Shown here: positions 1-7,736 of the stretch, in pieces
Layout of the letters: each line of letters begins with the position of its first letter
Numbering within the stretch: the first letter of the stretch is position 1
NCBI GenBank assembly: GCA_016193385.1
Contig: JACPSF010000097.1
Span: forward strand, 1 to 15,396
Origin: Deltaproteobacteria bacterium
Lineage (GTDB): Bacteria; Desulfobacterota_B; Binatia; UBA9968
Direction of reading: 5' to 3'
Length of the DNA stretch: 15,396 nt
The notes under the pieces: generated by a model
The model's database searches: none
What the model saw: the letters and a program-made list of their open reading frames with translations, nothing else
What the model was told of the DNA's origin: nothing
Program-made: the position numbers and the translations under genes

Positions 1-1
1 C

Positions 2-568
2 AACGAGGCCCCCAAAAGCTACGAGGATCTCTTAAACCCGAAATGGAAGGGCAAGATCGGTTTAGAGGCCGAACAATATCAATGGTTTTTTCATTTGCTG
101 AAAATTGTAGGTAAAGAAAAAGGCCTGGACTTCATGAGGAGACTTGCCCAGCAGGATCTGCATATGCGCAACGGGCACAGCCTGCTTCAGCAATTGGTGA
201 TAGCTGGGGAAGTACCTATTTCTGTGGTGTTATATGCAAATCAAGTTGAGTACGACAGACGGGCCACTGGCGCGCCTATCGATTGGGTAAGGTTTAAAGG
301 GCCGACGATTACTGCGTTTAACGCCATCTCGATCCCCGCGAACGCGCCCCATCCGAATACTGCCAAACTCTTTGTCGATTTTTCTTTATCCCAGGAAGGG
401 CAGGCCATACTCAAGAGGTTTAACAGGATCCCTGCGCGACCGAGTGTTACTCCCGATCCGTCGGGGATTGTGGAAGCTTTGAACCTCTATCCGGCCCGTC
501 CCGAAGATCTGATTGCAAACTATAAAGAAACCGTAGCTCAGTTCAAGGAAATATTTAGGGTCCCATAG
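2..568 (+). CDS. ABC transporter solute-binding protein, iron(III)-type, C-terminal part
   Basis: This is the 3' part of a periplasmic extracellular solute-binding protein of the bacterial SBP (AfuA/FbpA-like) class, which captures a ligand outside the inner membrane and delivers it to an ABC permease. The frame is open from base 2, so the start and signal peptide lie left of the window. About 188 residues are visible. The segment NPKWKGKIGLE near the left edge and a late PHPNTAKLFVDFSLSQEGQ segment are typical of the family: the second matches the 'neighbouring helix' where these proteins read A-x-L-F-x-D-F-x-L-S-x-E-G-Q. Ligand identity cannot be read here; many members in soil bacteria are annotated as iron binding without proof. 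No permease or ATPase gene follows, so any partners must be upstream or elsewhere. The family call is strong; the substrate is unknown. Confidence 0.85.
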   Translation, partial: NEAPKSYEDLLNPKWKGKIGLEAEQYQWFFHLLKIVGKEKGLDFMRRLAQQDLHMRNGHSLLQQLVIAGEVPISVVLYANQVEYDRRATGAPIDWVRFKGPTITAFNAISIPANAPHPNTAKLFVDFSLSQEGQAILKRFNRIPARPSVTPDPSGIVEALNLYPARPEDLIANYKETVAQFKEIFRVP

Positions 569-1074
569 AGGCGGTGGCCTGCACTGCTTAAACGACTGGC
601 CTTGGACCAGAGATCATTCCTGCTAATGATAGAGATTCCTTTTAGGGGTTAGCCGCCGGAAACTCAAGATCGCCTGCAAAAACTCCGTGCCAGCCCGCGT
701 TCCAAGCCCCAATCGGCCACTAGAGGGAGCAGACTGGTACGCTATCCCATTTTTTTTGGGGAGAGTATCCGATAACGGCGTGTAAGGCTTATCCGCTTAG
801 CTCCACACCATACAACTGCTTGTGGGTAGCAGGGCCATGGGTGCCAGGCTGCCTCATCATCTTGGGGCTTGTGGGGTCAAGCGGATAAGCCTTAGGTACG
901 ATTATGTCAACCTGAGGGCGGTTTCGGGGCAAAGCTGGACATTTGCTCCGGCTTGGAGTAATGGGGTTTTAAGCTAACTGGGAATAGGAAGGGTCAAAGG
1001 TCATCTCCCTTGCTTCTACGTAGTCGTCCCGATACTGCGGCCAAGACTGCTTTTCATTGGACATCTTCCACCTA
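569..1074. other. Non-coding stretch of about 500 bp
   Basis: I see no convincing coding frame between the solute-binding protein gene and the HEPN-like fragment. The stretch holds the inverted-repeat element at 783-894 and a weak 6-bp A/T-rich hairpin at 613-630 with no T run. It reads as decayed or mobile-element-derived spacer. Confidence 0.5.
783..894. repeat. 112-bp element with perfect 16-bp terminal inverted repeats
   Basis: The 16 bases at 783-798 (TAAGGCTTATCCGCTT) are repeated exactly, as the reverse complement, at 879-894. The arms continue imperfectly inward (CTCCACA at 801-807 against TGTGGGG at 871-877, one mismatch). A small internal hairpin, CTGCT/AGCAG, lies at 816-832. Both outer ends are TA, which would fit a MITE that duplicates a TA target (as Tc1/mariner and IS630 relatives do), but because TA is self-complementary this is not proof. 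A structured RNA is the alternative. Confidence 0.55.
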
Positions 1075-1443
1075 CTAGATCCTTCCAGTTCTAAGAAACG
1101 AGCGTAGCCGATCACGAAACATCAAGAGGTGTAGCTCACTGTCGATTCCGACCGTCTTAAGCACGACGGTTTGAGTGAGGGAATCGAAAAACCTTAAATA
1201 ATCAATTACCCCTTGGTTGTGGTACTCATGGTCCCACGGGATCTGCGTCATCCACGGCTCGGCATATTTTCTGTTTATTGGTAGTTTGCCGGAGTGCGCT
1301 AGTTGATTTCTCAGAACATGGAATATGTTTGATTTGGCCAGAATGGGATTAAATTCGGATGGCCAAAAAACGGCTTTCGGTGAATTATGTCGATGCTCGC
1401 AACGGAATTTTTTCCTTGTACGAGCCGTCCGATTTCTACTCAA
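1075..1443 (-). pseudogene. HEPN-like domain fragment
   Basis: An open frame of 122 residues read from a TTG, with an upstream stop at 1459-1461. It has no good ribosome binding site and no usual start, so it looks like the C-terminal remnant of a larger gene. Residues 42-54 read HVLRNQLAHSGKL: the R-N-x3-H pattern (R45, N46, H50) is the RNase-type motif of HEPN domains (R-x4-6-H), here followed by S-G as in several HEPN families tied to abortive infection. The next part (YLRFFDSLTQTVVLKTVGID) resembles the helix that follows this motif in such proteins. The N-terminal sensing part expected for an ApeA-like protein is missing. It is flanked by other decayed sequence. The motif is plain to see; the family assignment is inference, and an intact short protein cannot be excluded. 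Confidence 0.4.
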
Positions 1444-1529
1444 ATTTACCTCGAAAAGCTATTTCCAGTGAAAGGCGAGTAGGTGGGTTCCATCGTGTAC
1501 ATCAGGCGAAATGATAGAAGTTCCTTTTC

Positions 1530-1721
1530 GTGTGCCAACACCGAGAGCACAAAAATTGCCCCGAGGCCATGTGGTCGCCCACCTTCGAGAAGCCCGAGTG
1601 GCTACCGGAGAGAGCAGGGCGGACCCGGATCGCGATTTTGGAGCGGACTGTATCCGATGATGACGCGTTATGTCAACCAGAGCCGAACTCAGCGTATTGG
1701 CGTGACACGGTTATAAAATGA
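1530..1721 (+). CDS. Small hypothetical ORF
   Basis: A 63-residue frame from GTG, or about 50 residues from an internal ATG. The part from that ATG on has a balanced, acidic composition and third codon positions rich in G and C, which makes it more gene-like than a random frame. I recognise no family, motif, signal peptide or membrane segment. No clear ribosome binding site precedes either start, and stop codons lie just upstream, so it may be the tail of a decayed gene. Low confidence. Confidence 0.2.
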   Translation: MCQHREHKNCPEAMWSPTFEKPEWLPERAGRTRIAILERTVSDDDALCQPEPNSAYWRDTVIK

Positions 1722-1775
1722 TATATTTAGACGACTTAGCCCGGCCCTATTACCGCTGACCGAGGAAAGAAGGCT

Positions 1776-1820
1776 ATGCAGAGAATCGACATCGAAATTC
1801 CTTATTATGTCCCGCGATGA
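1776..1820 (+). CDS. Possible 14-codon leader peptide upstream of mddA-like gene
   Basis: An ATG at 1776 is preceded by GAGGAAAGAAGG (1762-1773) and opens a 14-codon frame ending in IEIPYYVPR. Its TGA overlaps the ATG of the methyltransferase gene as ATGA (1817-1820). The downstream gene has no ribosome binding site of its own, so translational coupling through this short frame is plausible. There is no family evidence; it could be the accidental tail of a lost upstream gene. Confidence 0.25.
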   Translation: MQRIDIEIPYYVPR

Positions 1821-2549
1821 CGCAACCCATCTGGATATCCTTGGGGCGGCCCATTGCATTCATTTATGGTCTAGCCACCTACGTGATCTCCCTCATGACT
1901 TTTTTGTACACAGTCGGTTTTGTCGGCAATATCCTTGTGCCGAAGTCCATAGATGATGGCCCCAAGGGGTCTTACGGTCAATCGTTGCTCATCAATTTTG
2001 GCCTCTTTTTTCTATTTGCCCTCCAGCACAGCGTAATGGCGCGGAAGTGGTTCAAGGGGTGGTGGACTCGGCTCGTTCCCCAACCCGTTGAGCGCAGTAC
2101 TTATGTCCTGGTCGCCAGCCTTCTGCTCCTCCTCCTTTTCTGGCAATGGCGGCCGCTAACCGTTGTGGTGTGGGAGGTGGAATATCCTCCTGCCCAACGC
2201 ATTCTAGAGGTGCTCTTTTGGCTTGGCTGGCTGATCGCCATCCACTCGAGTTTTCTCATTGATCACGGCGACCTCTTCGGTCTCAGGCAGGTTCGCCTAT
2301 ATACGCGCGGGCAAGCATACACGCCGGTAAAATTTCAGATGCCGGACCTCTACCGCTACGTGCGCCGCCTTCTGGTCAACACCGGTCATGACCATGGGAC
2401 ACTTTGTGTTCGCCACGGCATCGACGGCCTATATTCTCTTGAATATCCGAAACGAGGAGCAAGAGCTGGTCGAGCTCTATGGTGCGGCGTATCGAGAATA
2501 CCGCCGCAGGATACCGATGCTGATCCCGCTGCCAAGAAGGAAGGACTGA
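1817..2549 (+). pseudogene. mddA: MddA-like S-methyltransferase, frameshifted by an internal deletion
   Basis: The reading frame from ATG 1817 matches the MddA family: integral membrane SAM-dependent methyltransferases related to isoprenylcysteine methyltransferase and NnrU that make dimethyl sulfide from methanethiol. Family hallmarks are GFVGN and VPKSID (near residues 34-45), FALQHSVMAR (about 72-81), PVERSTYVL (about 94-102), FWQWRP and DLFGLRQV, among hydrophobic segments. After the residues LYRYVR (to 2365) the match jumps: it continues one base out of phase from 2367 as AFWSTPVMTMGHFVFA and runs to a TGA at 2547-2549, giving the expected end REYRRRIPMLIPLPRRK. The stretch normally between these two points, with the conserved R-H-P SAM-binding motif, is absent: about 26 bases appear lost. 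Read without correction, the frame runs on to 2626 with an unrelated tail. The protein as written would lack the SAM site. Confidence 0.8.
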
Positions 2550-2555
2550 GTAATG

Positions 2556-2618
2556 AGGACTCAAGTCCTTTGAACGATTTGAACGTTTTGAACTGTTCAA
2601 GTTGTTTAAGCCGTTCAA
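2556..2618. repeat. Palindromic tandem repeat of a TTGAACG unit
   Basis: The 24 bases at 2570-2593 carry three copies of a roughly 9-nt unit beginning TTGAAC. The 24 bases at 2595-2618 are their reverse complement at 18 of 24 positions, with a single base between. Just before it, AGGACT-CA-AGTCCT (2556-2569) is a second small hairpin. It lies directly behind the broken mddA-like gene and before ispG. There is no T run, so it is not a standard terminator, but it could still act as one or as a mobile repeat. Confidence 0.5.
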
Positions 2619-2702
2619 TCCCTTAGCACTCGGTCCTCGACACTTTCTTGGTTGGTTGACACCCCTTCTCCCGGTCCATTATAGTGAAATGGTTAAATTC
2701 AA

Positions 2703-3806
2703 ATGGCGACGACACGGCGTAAGACCAGGCAGATTCAGGTCGGCAAGGTCAGGATCGGCGGGAACGCACCGATTACAGTCCAATCCATGACCAAGACCGA
2801 TACCCGGGACGTCGCGGCTACCGTAGACCAGATCTGGGCCCTGGAGGCGGCTGGATGTGATATCGTCAGGGTTGCGGTTCCTGTGCGCGAGGCGGCCGAG
2901 CGCCTCGGTGAGATTTGCGGACGGATCCGAATTCCCGTGATTGCGGACATCCACTTCAACTACAAACTTGCGCTCATCGCGTTGGAGCAGGGAGTGGATG
3001 GACTCAGGCTGAATCCGGGCAACATCGGCGCCCGCTGGTGTGTTGAGGAGGTGGTCAAGATGGCCTCCGAGCACAGGATTCCCATCCGTATCGGGGTCAA
3101 CGGCGGCTCCTTGGAGAAAGATCTTTTGAAGAAATTCGGCGGGCCGACGGCCGACGGGATGGTGGAGAGCGCGCTGCGTCACATCGGCATTCTGGAGGAC
3201 GTCGGATACCACGAGATCAAGGTCTCGCTCAAGTCTTCCGATCCCCTGATGATGATTGAAGCCTACCGTTTGCTGGCAGATAAGGTGGATTATCCCTTTC
3301 ATCTGGGAGTGACCGAAGCTGGCACGCCCTCCATGGGCACCATCAAATCGGCGGTCGGGATCGGGACGCTCCTGGCCGAGGGGATCGGCGACACGATCCG
3401 CGTATCGCTTTCGGCTGATCCGGTCGAGGAGGTGCGGGTCGGGATCGAGATCCTGAAGTCGCTCGGCCTGAGAAAGCAGGGGATGACCTTTGTTGCCTGT
3501 CCTTCTTGCGGCCGGGCCGATGTGGATCTGGTCGCCCTGGCCAAACAGGTGGAGGAGCGCATGTTCCCATACAGCCATACCGATATCCATGTGGCCGTGA
3601 TGGGGTGTGAGGTGAACGGTCCGGGCGAGGCCCGCGCCGCTGATCTCGGCGTGGCTGGGGGAAAAGGGATCGGTCTCATTTTCAGAAAAGGCGAAGTCAT
3701 CCGCAAAGTCCCTGAATCTCAGATCGTAGAGGCGTTGATGGAGGAAGTGGAGAAGCTGGCGGCCGAAAAAGAGGCTGAAAAGGGAGCCCCCACCATCGAC
3801 GACTAG
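2703..3806 (+). CDS. ispG: 4-hydroxy-3-methylbut-2-enyl diphosphate synthase
   Basis: IspG carries out the reductive ring opening of MEcPP to HMBPP, the next-to-last step of the MEP route to isoprenoids, in the cytoplasm with a 4Fe-4S cluster. The 367-residue product is the usual length of the short bacterial form. The N-terminal TIM-barrel part has GGNAPITVQSMTKTDT (19-34), VADIHFNY-type (residues 81-87, ADIHFNY) and GLRLNPGNIG (100-109). The C-terminal cluster domain has C266-P-S-C269 and C302, with E309 as the fourth ligand in GCEVNGPGEA, matching Cys270, Cys273, Cys305 and Glu312 of the E. coli enzyme. The ATG at 2703 has no strong ribosome binding site; no better in-frame start was found upstream. 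Its acidic, lysine-rich tail (AEKEAEK) is not conserved. It leads a block with proS and pyrF. Confidence 0.97.
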   Translation: MATTRRKTRQIQVGKVRIGGNAPITVQSMTKTDTRDVAATVDQIWALEAAGCDIVRVAVPVREAAERLGEICGRIRIPVIADIHFNYKLALIALEQGVDGLRLNPGNIGARWCVEEVVKMASEHRIPIRIGVNGGSLEKDLLKKFGGPTADGMVESALRHIGILEDVGYHEIKVSLKSSDPLMMIEAYRLLADKVDYPFHLGVTEAGTPSMGTIKSAVGIGTLLAEGIGDTIRVSLSADPVEEVRVGIEILKSLGLRKQGMTFVACPSCGRADVDLVALAKQVEERMFPYSHTDIHVAVMGCEVNGPGEARAADLGVAGGKGIGLIFRKGEVIRKVPESQIVEALMEEVEKLAAEKEAEKGAPTIDD

Positions 3807-3818
3807 CCACCGCCCGCG

Positions 3819-3871
3819 CGTCGTGACTCGTGGCTCGTGCCCGACGAACACGGCACACGATCACGAACACG
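3819..3871. repeat. Inverted CGTGnnT-type tandem repeat between ispG and proS
   Basis: The left arm (3819-3840) has repeats of a 7-nt CGTGACT/CGTGGCT unit. The right arm (3849-3871) carries the complementary CACGA-type units, so the region can fold into an imperfect hairpin. It fills the gap between ispG and the ribosome binding site of proS. It could weaken read-through or protect the transcript. It resembles in design, but not in sequence, the repeat at 2570-2618. Confidence 0.45.
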
Positions 3872-3876
3872 TCCAA

Positions 3877-3885
3877 GAGGAGATT

Positions 3886-3888
<3 letters not shown>
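3877..3888 (+). promoter_or_regulatory. Ribosome binding site that sets the proS start
   Basis: GAGGAG at 3877-3882 stands 3-5 bases before a GTG at 3886. This picks GTG 3886 over an in-frame start at 3823, which lies inside the inverted repeat and would add 21 residues unlike the family. Confidence 0.7.
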
Positions 3889-5613
<1,725 letters not shown>

Positions 5614-5618
5614 GACGC

Positions 5619-6377
5619 ATGGTGCCCCCCGTCGAGCTTGTGCGCCCCCCCGTCTCCATGCGAGAGCGGTTGATCGTCGCTCTCGATGTCGACGATCTGG
5701 AACAGGTCAAGGCGCTGGTCCGGCTCCTGGCAGGCAGGGTGGGGATGTTCAAAGTGGGCAAGCAGCTCTTTACCCATGCGGGGCCACAGGCGGTGAAGTT
5801 GATCCGGGAGACGGGAGGTGAGGTTTTCTTGGATCTCAAGTTCCACGATATCCCCACCACCGTGGCCAAGGCGGCGATCGGCGCAACCCGTTTGGGCGTT
5901 AGAATGTTTAACGTCCATGCCTCCGGGAGTCTGGAGATGATGCGCCTGACCGCGCGCGAGGTGCGCCGGGTCTGTCGTCAGGAGAATCTCAGGCGGCCGA
6001 TCATGCTGGCAGTCACGGTTTTGACCAGCCTGAACAAAAGCGATCTCGAGCGTGTGGGTGTCGGCGGAGAGGTGATGGACCAGGTGGTCCGCCTGGCGCT
6101 CCTCAGCCAGGAGGCGGGCATGGATGGCGTGGTGGCCTCCCCTCATGAGGTGGCCGGTATTCGCGCTGCCTGCGGACGCCGCTTTATCATCGTCACCCCG
6201 GGAATCCGGCCGCAGAGGGGGAAGCGGAACGATCAGAGGCGCGTGATGACGCCGCAGGAGGCGGTGCAGCAGGGCGTGGACTATATCGTGGTCGGACGAC
6301 CGATCCTCGAGGCTAAGGACCCTCTGGTGGCCGTCCGCGATATGATTGCCGAGATGGAGCGCGCCGCAGCGAGCTAA
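5619..6377 (+). CDS. pyrF: Orotidine 5'-phosphate decarboxylase
   Basis: PyrF converts OMP to UMP, the last step of de novo pyrimidine synthesis. The 252-residue frame has the family's features: ALDVDD (21-26), the catalytic D72-x-K74-x-x-D77 in LDLKFHDIPTT, FNVHASG (97-103), VVASPHE (171-177), TPGIRP (193-198) and VVGRPI (224-229) for phosphate binding. The start is uncertain. ATG 5619, just after proS, has only a weak GAG ahead of it. ATG 5658 gives a 239-residue protein that begins MRERLIVALDV as typical family members do, but has a C-rich leader with no ribosome binding site. Either way it is likely coupled to proS. After the stop, a short GGATGAGG-type repeat (6377-6400) marks the end of the block. 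Confidence 0.96.
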   Translation: MVPPVELVRPPVSMRERLIVALDVDDLEQVKALVRLLAGRVGMFKVGKQLFTHAGPQAVKLIRETGGEVFLDLKFHDIPTTVAKAAIGATRLGVRMFNVHASGSLEMMRLTAREVRRVCRQENLRRPIMLAVTVLTSLNKSDLERVGVGGEVMDQVVRLALLSQEAGMDGVVASPHEVAGIRAACGRRFIIVTPGIRPQRGKRNDQRRVMTPQEAVQQGVDYIVVGRPILEAKDPLVAVRDMIAEMERAAAS

Positions 6378-6564
6378 AGGATGAGGGATGAAATATGAGT
6401 TCGGGAATCCTTCCGCCGTTCGCCTGTAGCCTCAGAAGGGGCCCGGCTCGCAGATCGCTCGCTACGCTTATGGAATACCGGATCCAGCAGGGTACTCTGG
6501 AAAAAAGCCCGGCATCGAGAGCCTCTTTCTCCCCCAGGTCCCTGACCTCTAGGCAGATAGAATT

Positions 6565-6645
6565 TTAACGCCGGCCTTCTTTGACCAGCTCACGGACCTT
6601 AATCATTCGGGGAATCCGCTTCCGCATCTCACGGAATTCCAGCAA
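6565..6645 (-). pseudogene. Decayed antitoxin-like C-terminal tail
   Basis: On the minus strand a short frame ends LLEFREMRKRIPRMIKVREL-VKEGRR and stops at 6565-6567. A second minus-strand fragment at 7492-7653 ends with nearly the same KVRELV-E-EGRR, and the two differ mostly at third codon positions, so the shared piece was once coding. Tails ending in E-L-x-x-E-G-R-R occur in Phd/VapB-type antitoxins that pair with PIN toxins, which fits the setting, but this is a recollection of pattern and not proof. There is no start codon with a binding site, and an upstream stop lies at 6730-6732. Confidence 0.3.
6574..6600. repeat. 27-bp direct repeat, left of vapBC
   Basis: Matches 7510-7536 at 24 of 27 positions, in the same orientation. 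The two copies lie on either side of vapBC. In minus-strand reading both encode KVRELV-x-EGR, and the differences fall mainly on third codon positions. Confidence 0.55.
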
Positions 6646-6714
6646 ATTTTTTTTAAGTCTACCGCTTCGCCTTCGCTTACCGGAGGAACCAAGCGAGCTG
6701 GTGCGGCCGCAGAT

Positions 6715-6728
6715 GGGGAGGCCTCCCC
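6715..6728. repeat. 14-bp perfect palindrome
   Basis: GGGGAGGCCTCCCC is fully self-complementary with no loop. It lies in the 530-bp spacer between pyrF and vapB (6378-6907), which otherwise holds only the antitoxin-tail fragment and the vapB promoter area. Function unknown. Confidence 0.35.
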
Positions 6729-6847
6729 CTCAGGTAGGTCGCAGCGATCCCTGCCCCCTGCGGCAGCGGAAAGAAATACAAAACGCGCTGCCTCGGAAAA
6801 GTATCGCCCCAACCTTAAGGCAGGCCCCAAGATTTAGCTAACCTTAG

Positions 6848-6885
6848 TTGTTTCCAAAACCAATTTTTGCTATCGTTTTACGATA
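6848..6885 (+). promoter_or_regulatory. Possible vapBC promoter and operator
   Basis: A perfect inverted repeat, TATCGT-TTT-ACGATA (6871-6885), lies upstream of vapB, and a related ATCGATA follows at 6891-6897. Its left arm could serve as a -10 box with TTGTTT (6848-6853) 17 bases before it. AbrB-type antitoxins usually bind such palindromes to repress their own operon. Confidence 0.35.
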
Positions 6886-6907
6886 TCCTGATCGATAGGA
6901 GTTTTGT

Positions 6908-7114
6908 ATGGAAACTGTCACCGTCTCTCCAAAATTTCAAGTCGTCATTCCGCAAAAGGTTCGTAAGGCCCTGGGGCTCAAACCTGGGCAGAAGGTTCAA
7001 GTTATACCTTATGAAGGCAGGATTGAGTTGCTCCCGGTTGAGCCGATAAAACGGGGTCGAGGCTTTCTCAGAGGGATCGACACCACAGTTGATCGCGAAC
7101 CCGACCGGGTATGA
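6908..7114 (+). CDS. vapB: AbrB/MazE-family antitoxin (VapB)
   Basis: A 68-residue protein with the swapped-hairpin AbrB (SpoVT/MazE) DNA-binding fold over its first 45 residues: VTVSPKFQVVIPQKVRKALGLKPGQKVQVI matches the family's 'K-x-Q-V-x-I-P-x-x-V-R-x-x-L-x-L-x-x-G' pattern. The rest is the tail that would wrap around the toxin. AGGAG at 6897-6901 stands 6 bases before ATG 6908, a good start. Its stop overlaps the start of the PIN toxin gene by 4 bases (ATGA), so the two are translated together. As antitoxin it should bind the VapC nuclease and, with it, repress the promoter region at 6848-6897. The family call is firm; specific gene naming follows from the partner. Confidence 0.9.
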   Translation: METVTVSPKFQVVIPQKVRKALGLKPGQKVQVIPYEGRIELLPVEPIKRGRGFLRGIDTTVDREPDRV

Positions 7115-7485
7115 ATGTAGTTGACTCTTCGGGCTGGCTGGAATACTTCGCTGACGGCCCGAACGCCGACAAGTTTGCCCCTGCGATTCAGAACACGCGC
7201 GAGCTCATCGTGCCTACTCTGAGCATCTATGAGGTATTTAGGCGGGTGTTGCAGCAGCGAGGCGCGACTGCGGCGTTGCGAGCGGTGGCATTGATGCGGC
7301 AGGGGCGCGAGGTAGTTCTTGATACAATGATCGCCCTGAGCGCCGCCAAACTGTCCGTTGAGTTGAAGCTGCCTATGGCGGATAGCATTATTCTGGCGAC
7401 CGCACGGTCGTACCGAGCGACTCTGTGGACCCAAGATGCGGACTTTAAGGGTACGGACGGGGTCAAATATTTCGGGAAGCGGTAA
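7111..7485 (+). CDS. vapC: PIN-domain ribonuclease toxin (VapC)
   Basis: A 124-residue PIN-domain protein, the usual VapC size. VapC toxins are Mg-dependent RNases that cut tRNA or rRNA and stop growth when not held by VapB. The four acidic active-site residues are all present: D5 in NVVDSSGWLEYF, E41 in SIYEVFRR, D91 in MADSIILATA, and D109 (or D111) in LWTQDADF. The gene starts inside the vapB stop codon. Nothing looks damaged, so this should be an active pair. It is bounded on both sides by fragments carrying the same 27-bp repeat (6574-6600 and 7510-7536). Confidence 0.92.
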   Translation: MNVVDSSGWLEYFADGPNADKFAPAIQNTRELIVPTLSIYEVFRRVLQQRGATAALRAVALMRQGREVVLDTMIALSAAKLSVELKLPMADSIILATARSYRATLWTQDADFKGTDGVKYFGKR

Positions 7486-7491
7486 CGCTAA

Positions 7492-7653
7492 CTACTTGCA
7501 GAAGCGGCGACCTTCTTCGACCAGCTCGCGGACCTTTAGTAGCATGATTTCAAGGGCAGTTGGTGCTGTTCCGGCATCGATTGGTGCGCGGCGCTGTGTT
7601 AGAGGAACGATATCGGGCATCCGAGGCGGCGGCATTCTTGGAGTGCCCTGCAT
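7492..7653 (-). pseudogene. Second decayed antitoxin-like fragment
   Basis: A 53-codon minus-strand frame from ATG 7653 to TAG 7492-7494 that ends LLKVRELVEEGRRFCK. Its last part matches the fragment at 6565-6645; its first part lies in the left copy of the 90-bp repeat, where the plus strand is open too. No ribosome binding site is seen. I read it as a remnant fused by insertion of the repeat, not a working gene. Confidence 0.25.
7510..7536. repeat. 27-bp direct repeat, right of vapBC
   Basis: Partner of 6574-6600. It lies 25 bases beyond the vapC stop, within the second antitoxin-tail fragment. Confidence 0.55.
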
Positions 7654-7682
7654 CGAGTGTGACTCGGGCTTTACAGGGACGA
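7592..7682. repeat. Left copy of the 90-bp repeat bracketing higBA
   Basis: Matches 8412-8502 base for base at an offset of 820 with no gaps and about 10 mismatches in 91 positions; similarity stops sharply at 7592. Inside lies a hairpin: GCGG and GGCAT (7626-7635, one bulged base) pair with GTGCC and CTGC (7643-7651). On the plus strand it can be read as a peptide with SEAAAFLECPASSVTRALQG, which looks like a helix-turn-helix end of a transposase. Confidence 0.75.
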
Positions 7683-7695
7683 GAGACAGAGGCTG

Positions 7696-7724
7696 TTGAC
7701 AGGTTGTAGCCGATTGGCTACAGT
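7696..7724 (+). promoter_or_regulatory. higBA promoter with operator in the spacer
   Basis: TTGACA (7696-7701) matches the -35 consensus exactly, and TACAGT (7719-7724) lies 17 bases on as a 4-of-6 -10 box. A perfect inverted repeat, TGTAGCC-GATT-GGCTACA (7705-7722), fills the space between them, so bound HigA would block RNA polymerase. This is the usual autoregulation of such pairs. Confidence 0.65.
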
Positions 7725-7736
7725 GGGATTGAAGTC

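Noticed and set aside
613..630. Terminator after the solute-binding protein gene
   Set aside because: The stem is only 6 A/T-rich pairs and no T run follows.
783..894. Integron attC site
   Set aside because: The arms do not show the required core sites (RYYYAAC/GTTRRRY) and no integrase or cassette array is near.
1483..1716. 77-codon frame overlapping the small ORF at 1530
   Set aside because: Serine- and arginine-rich composition of an out-of-phase frame; the 1530 frame has better codon use.
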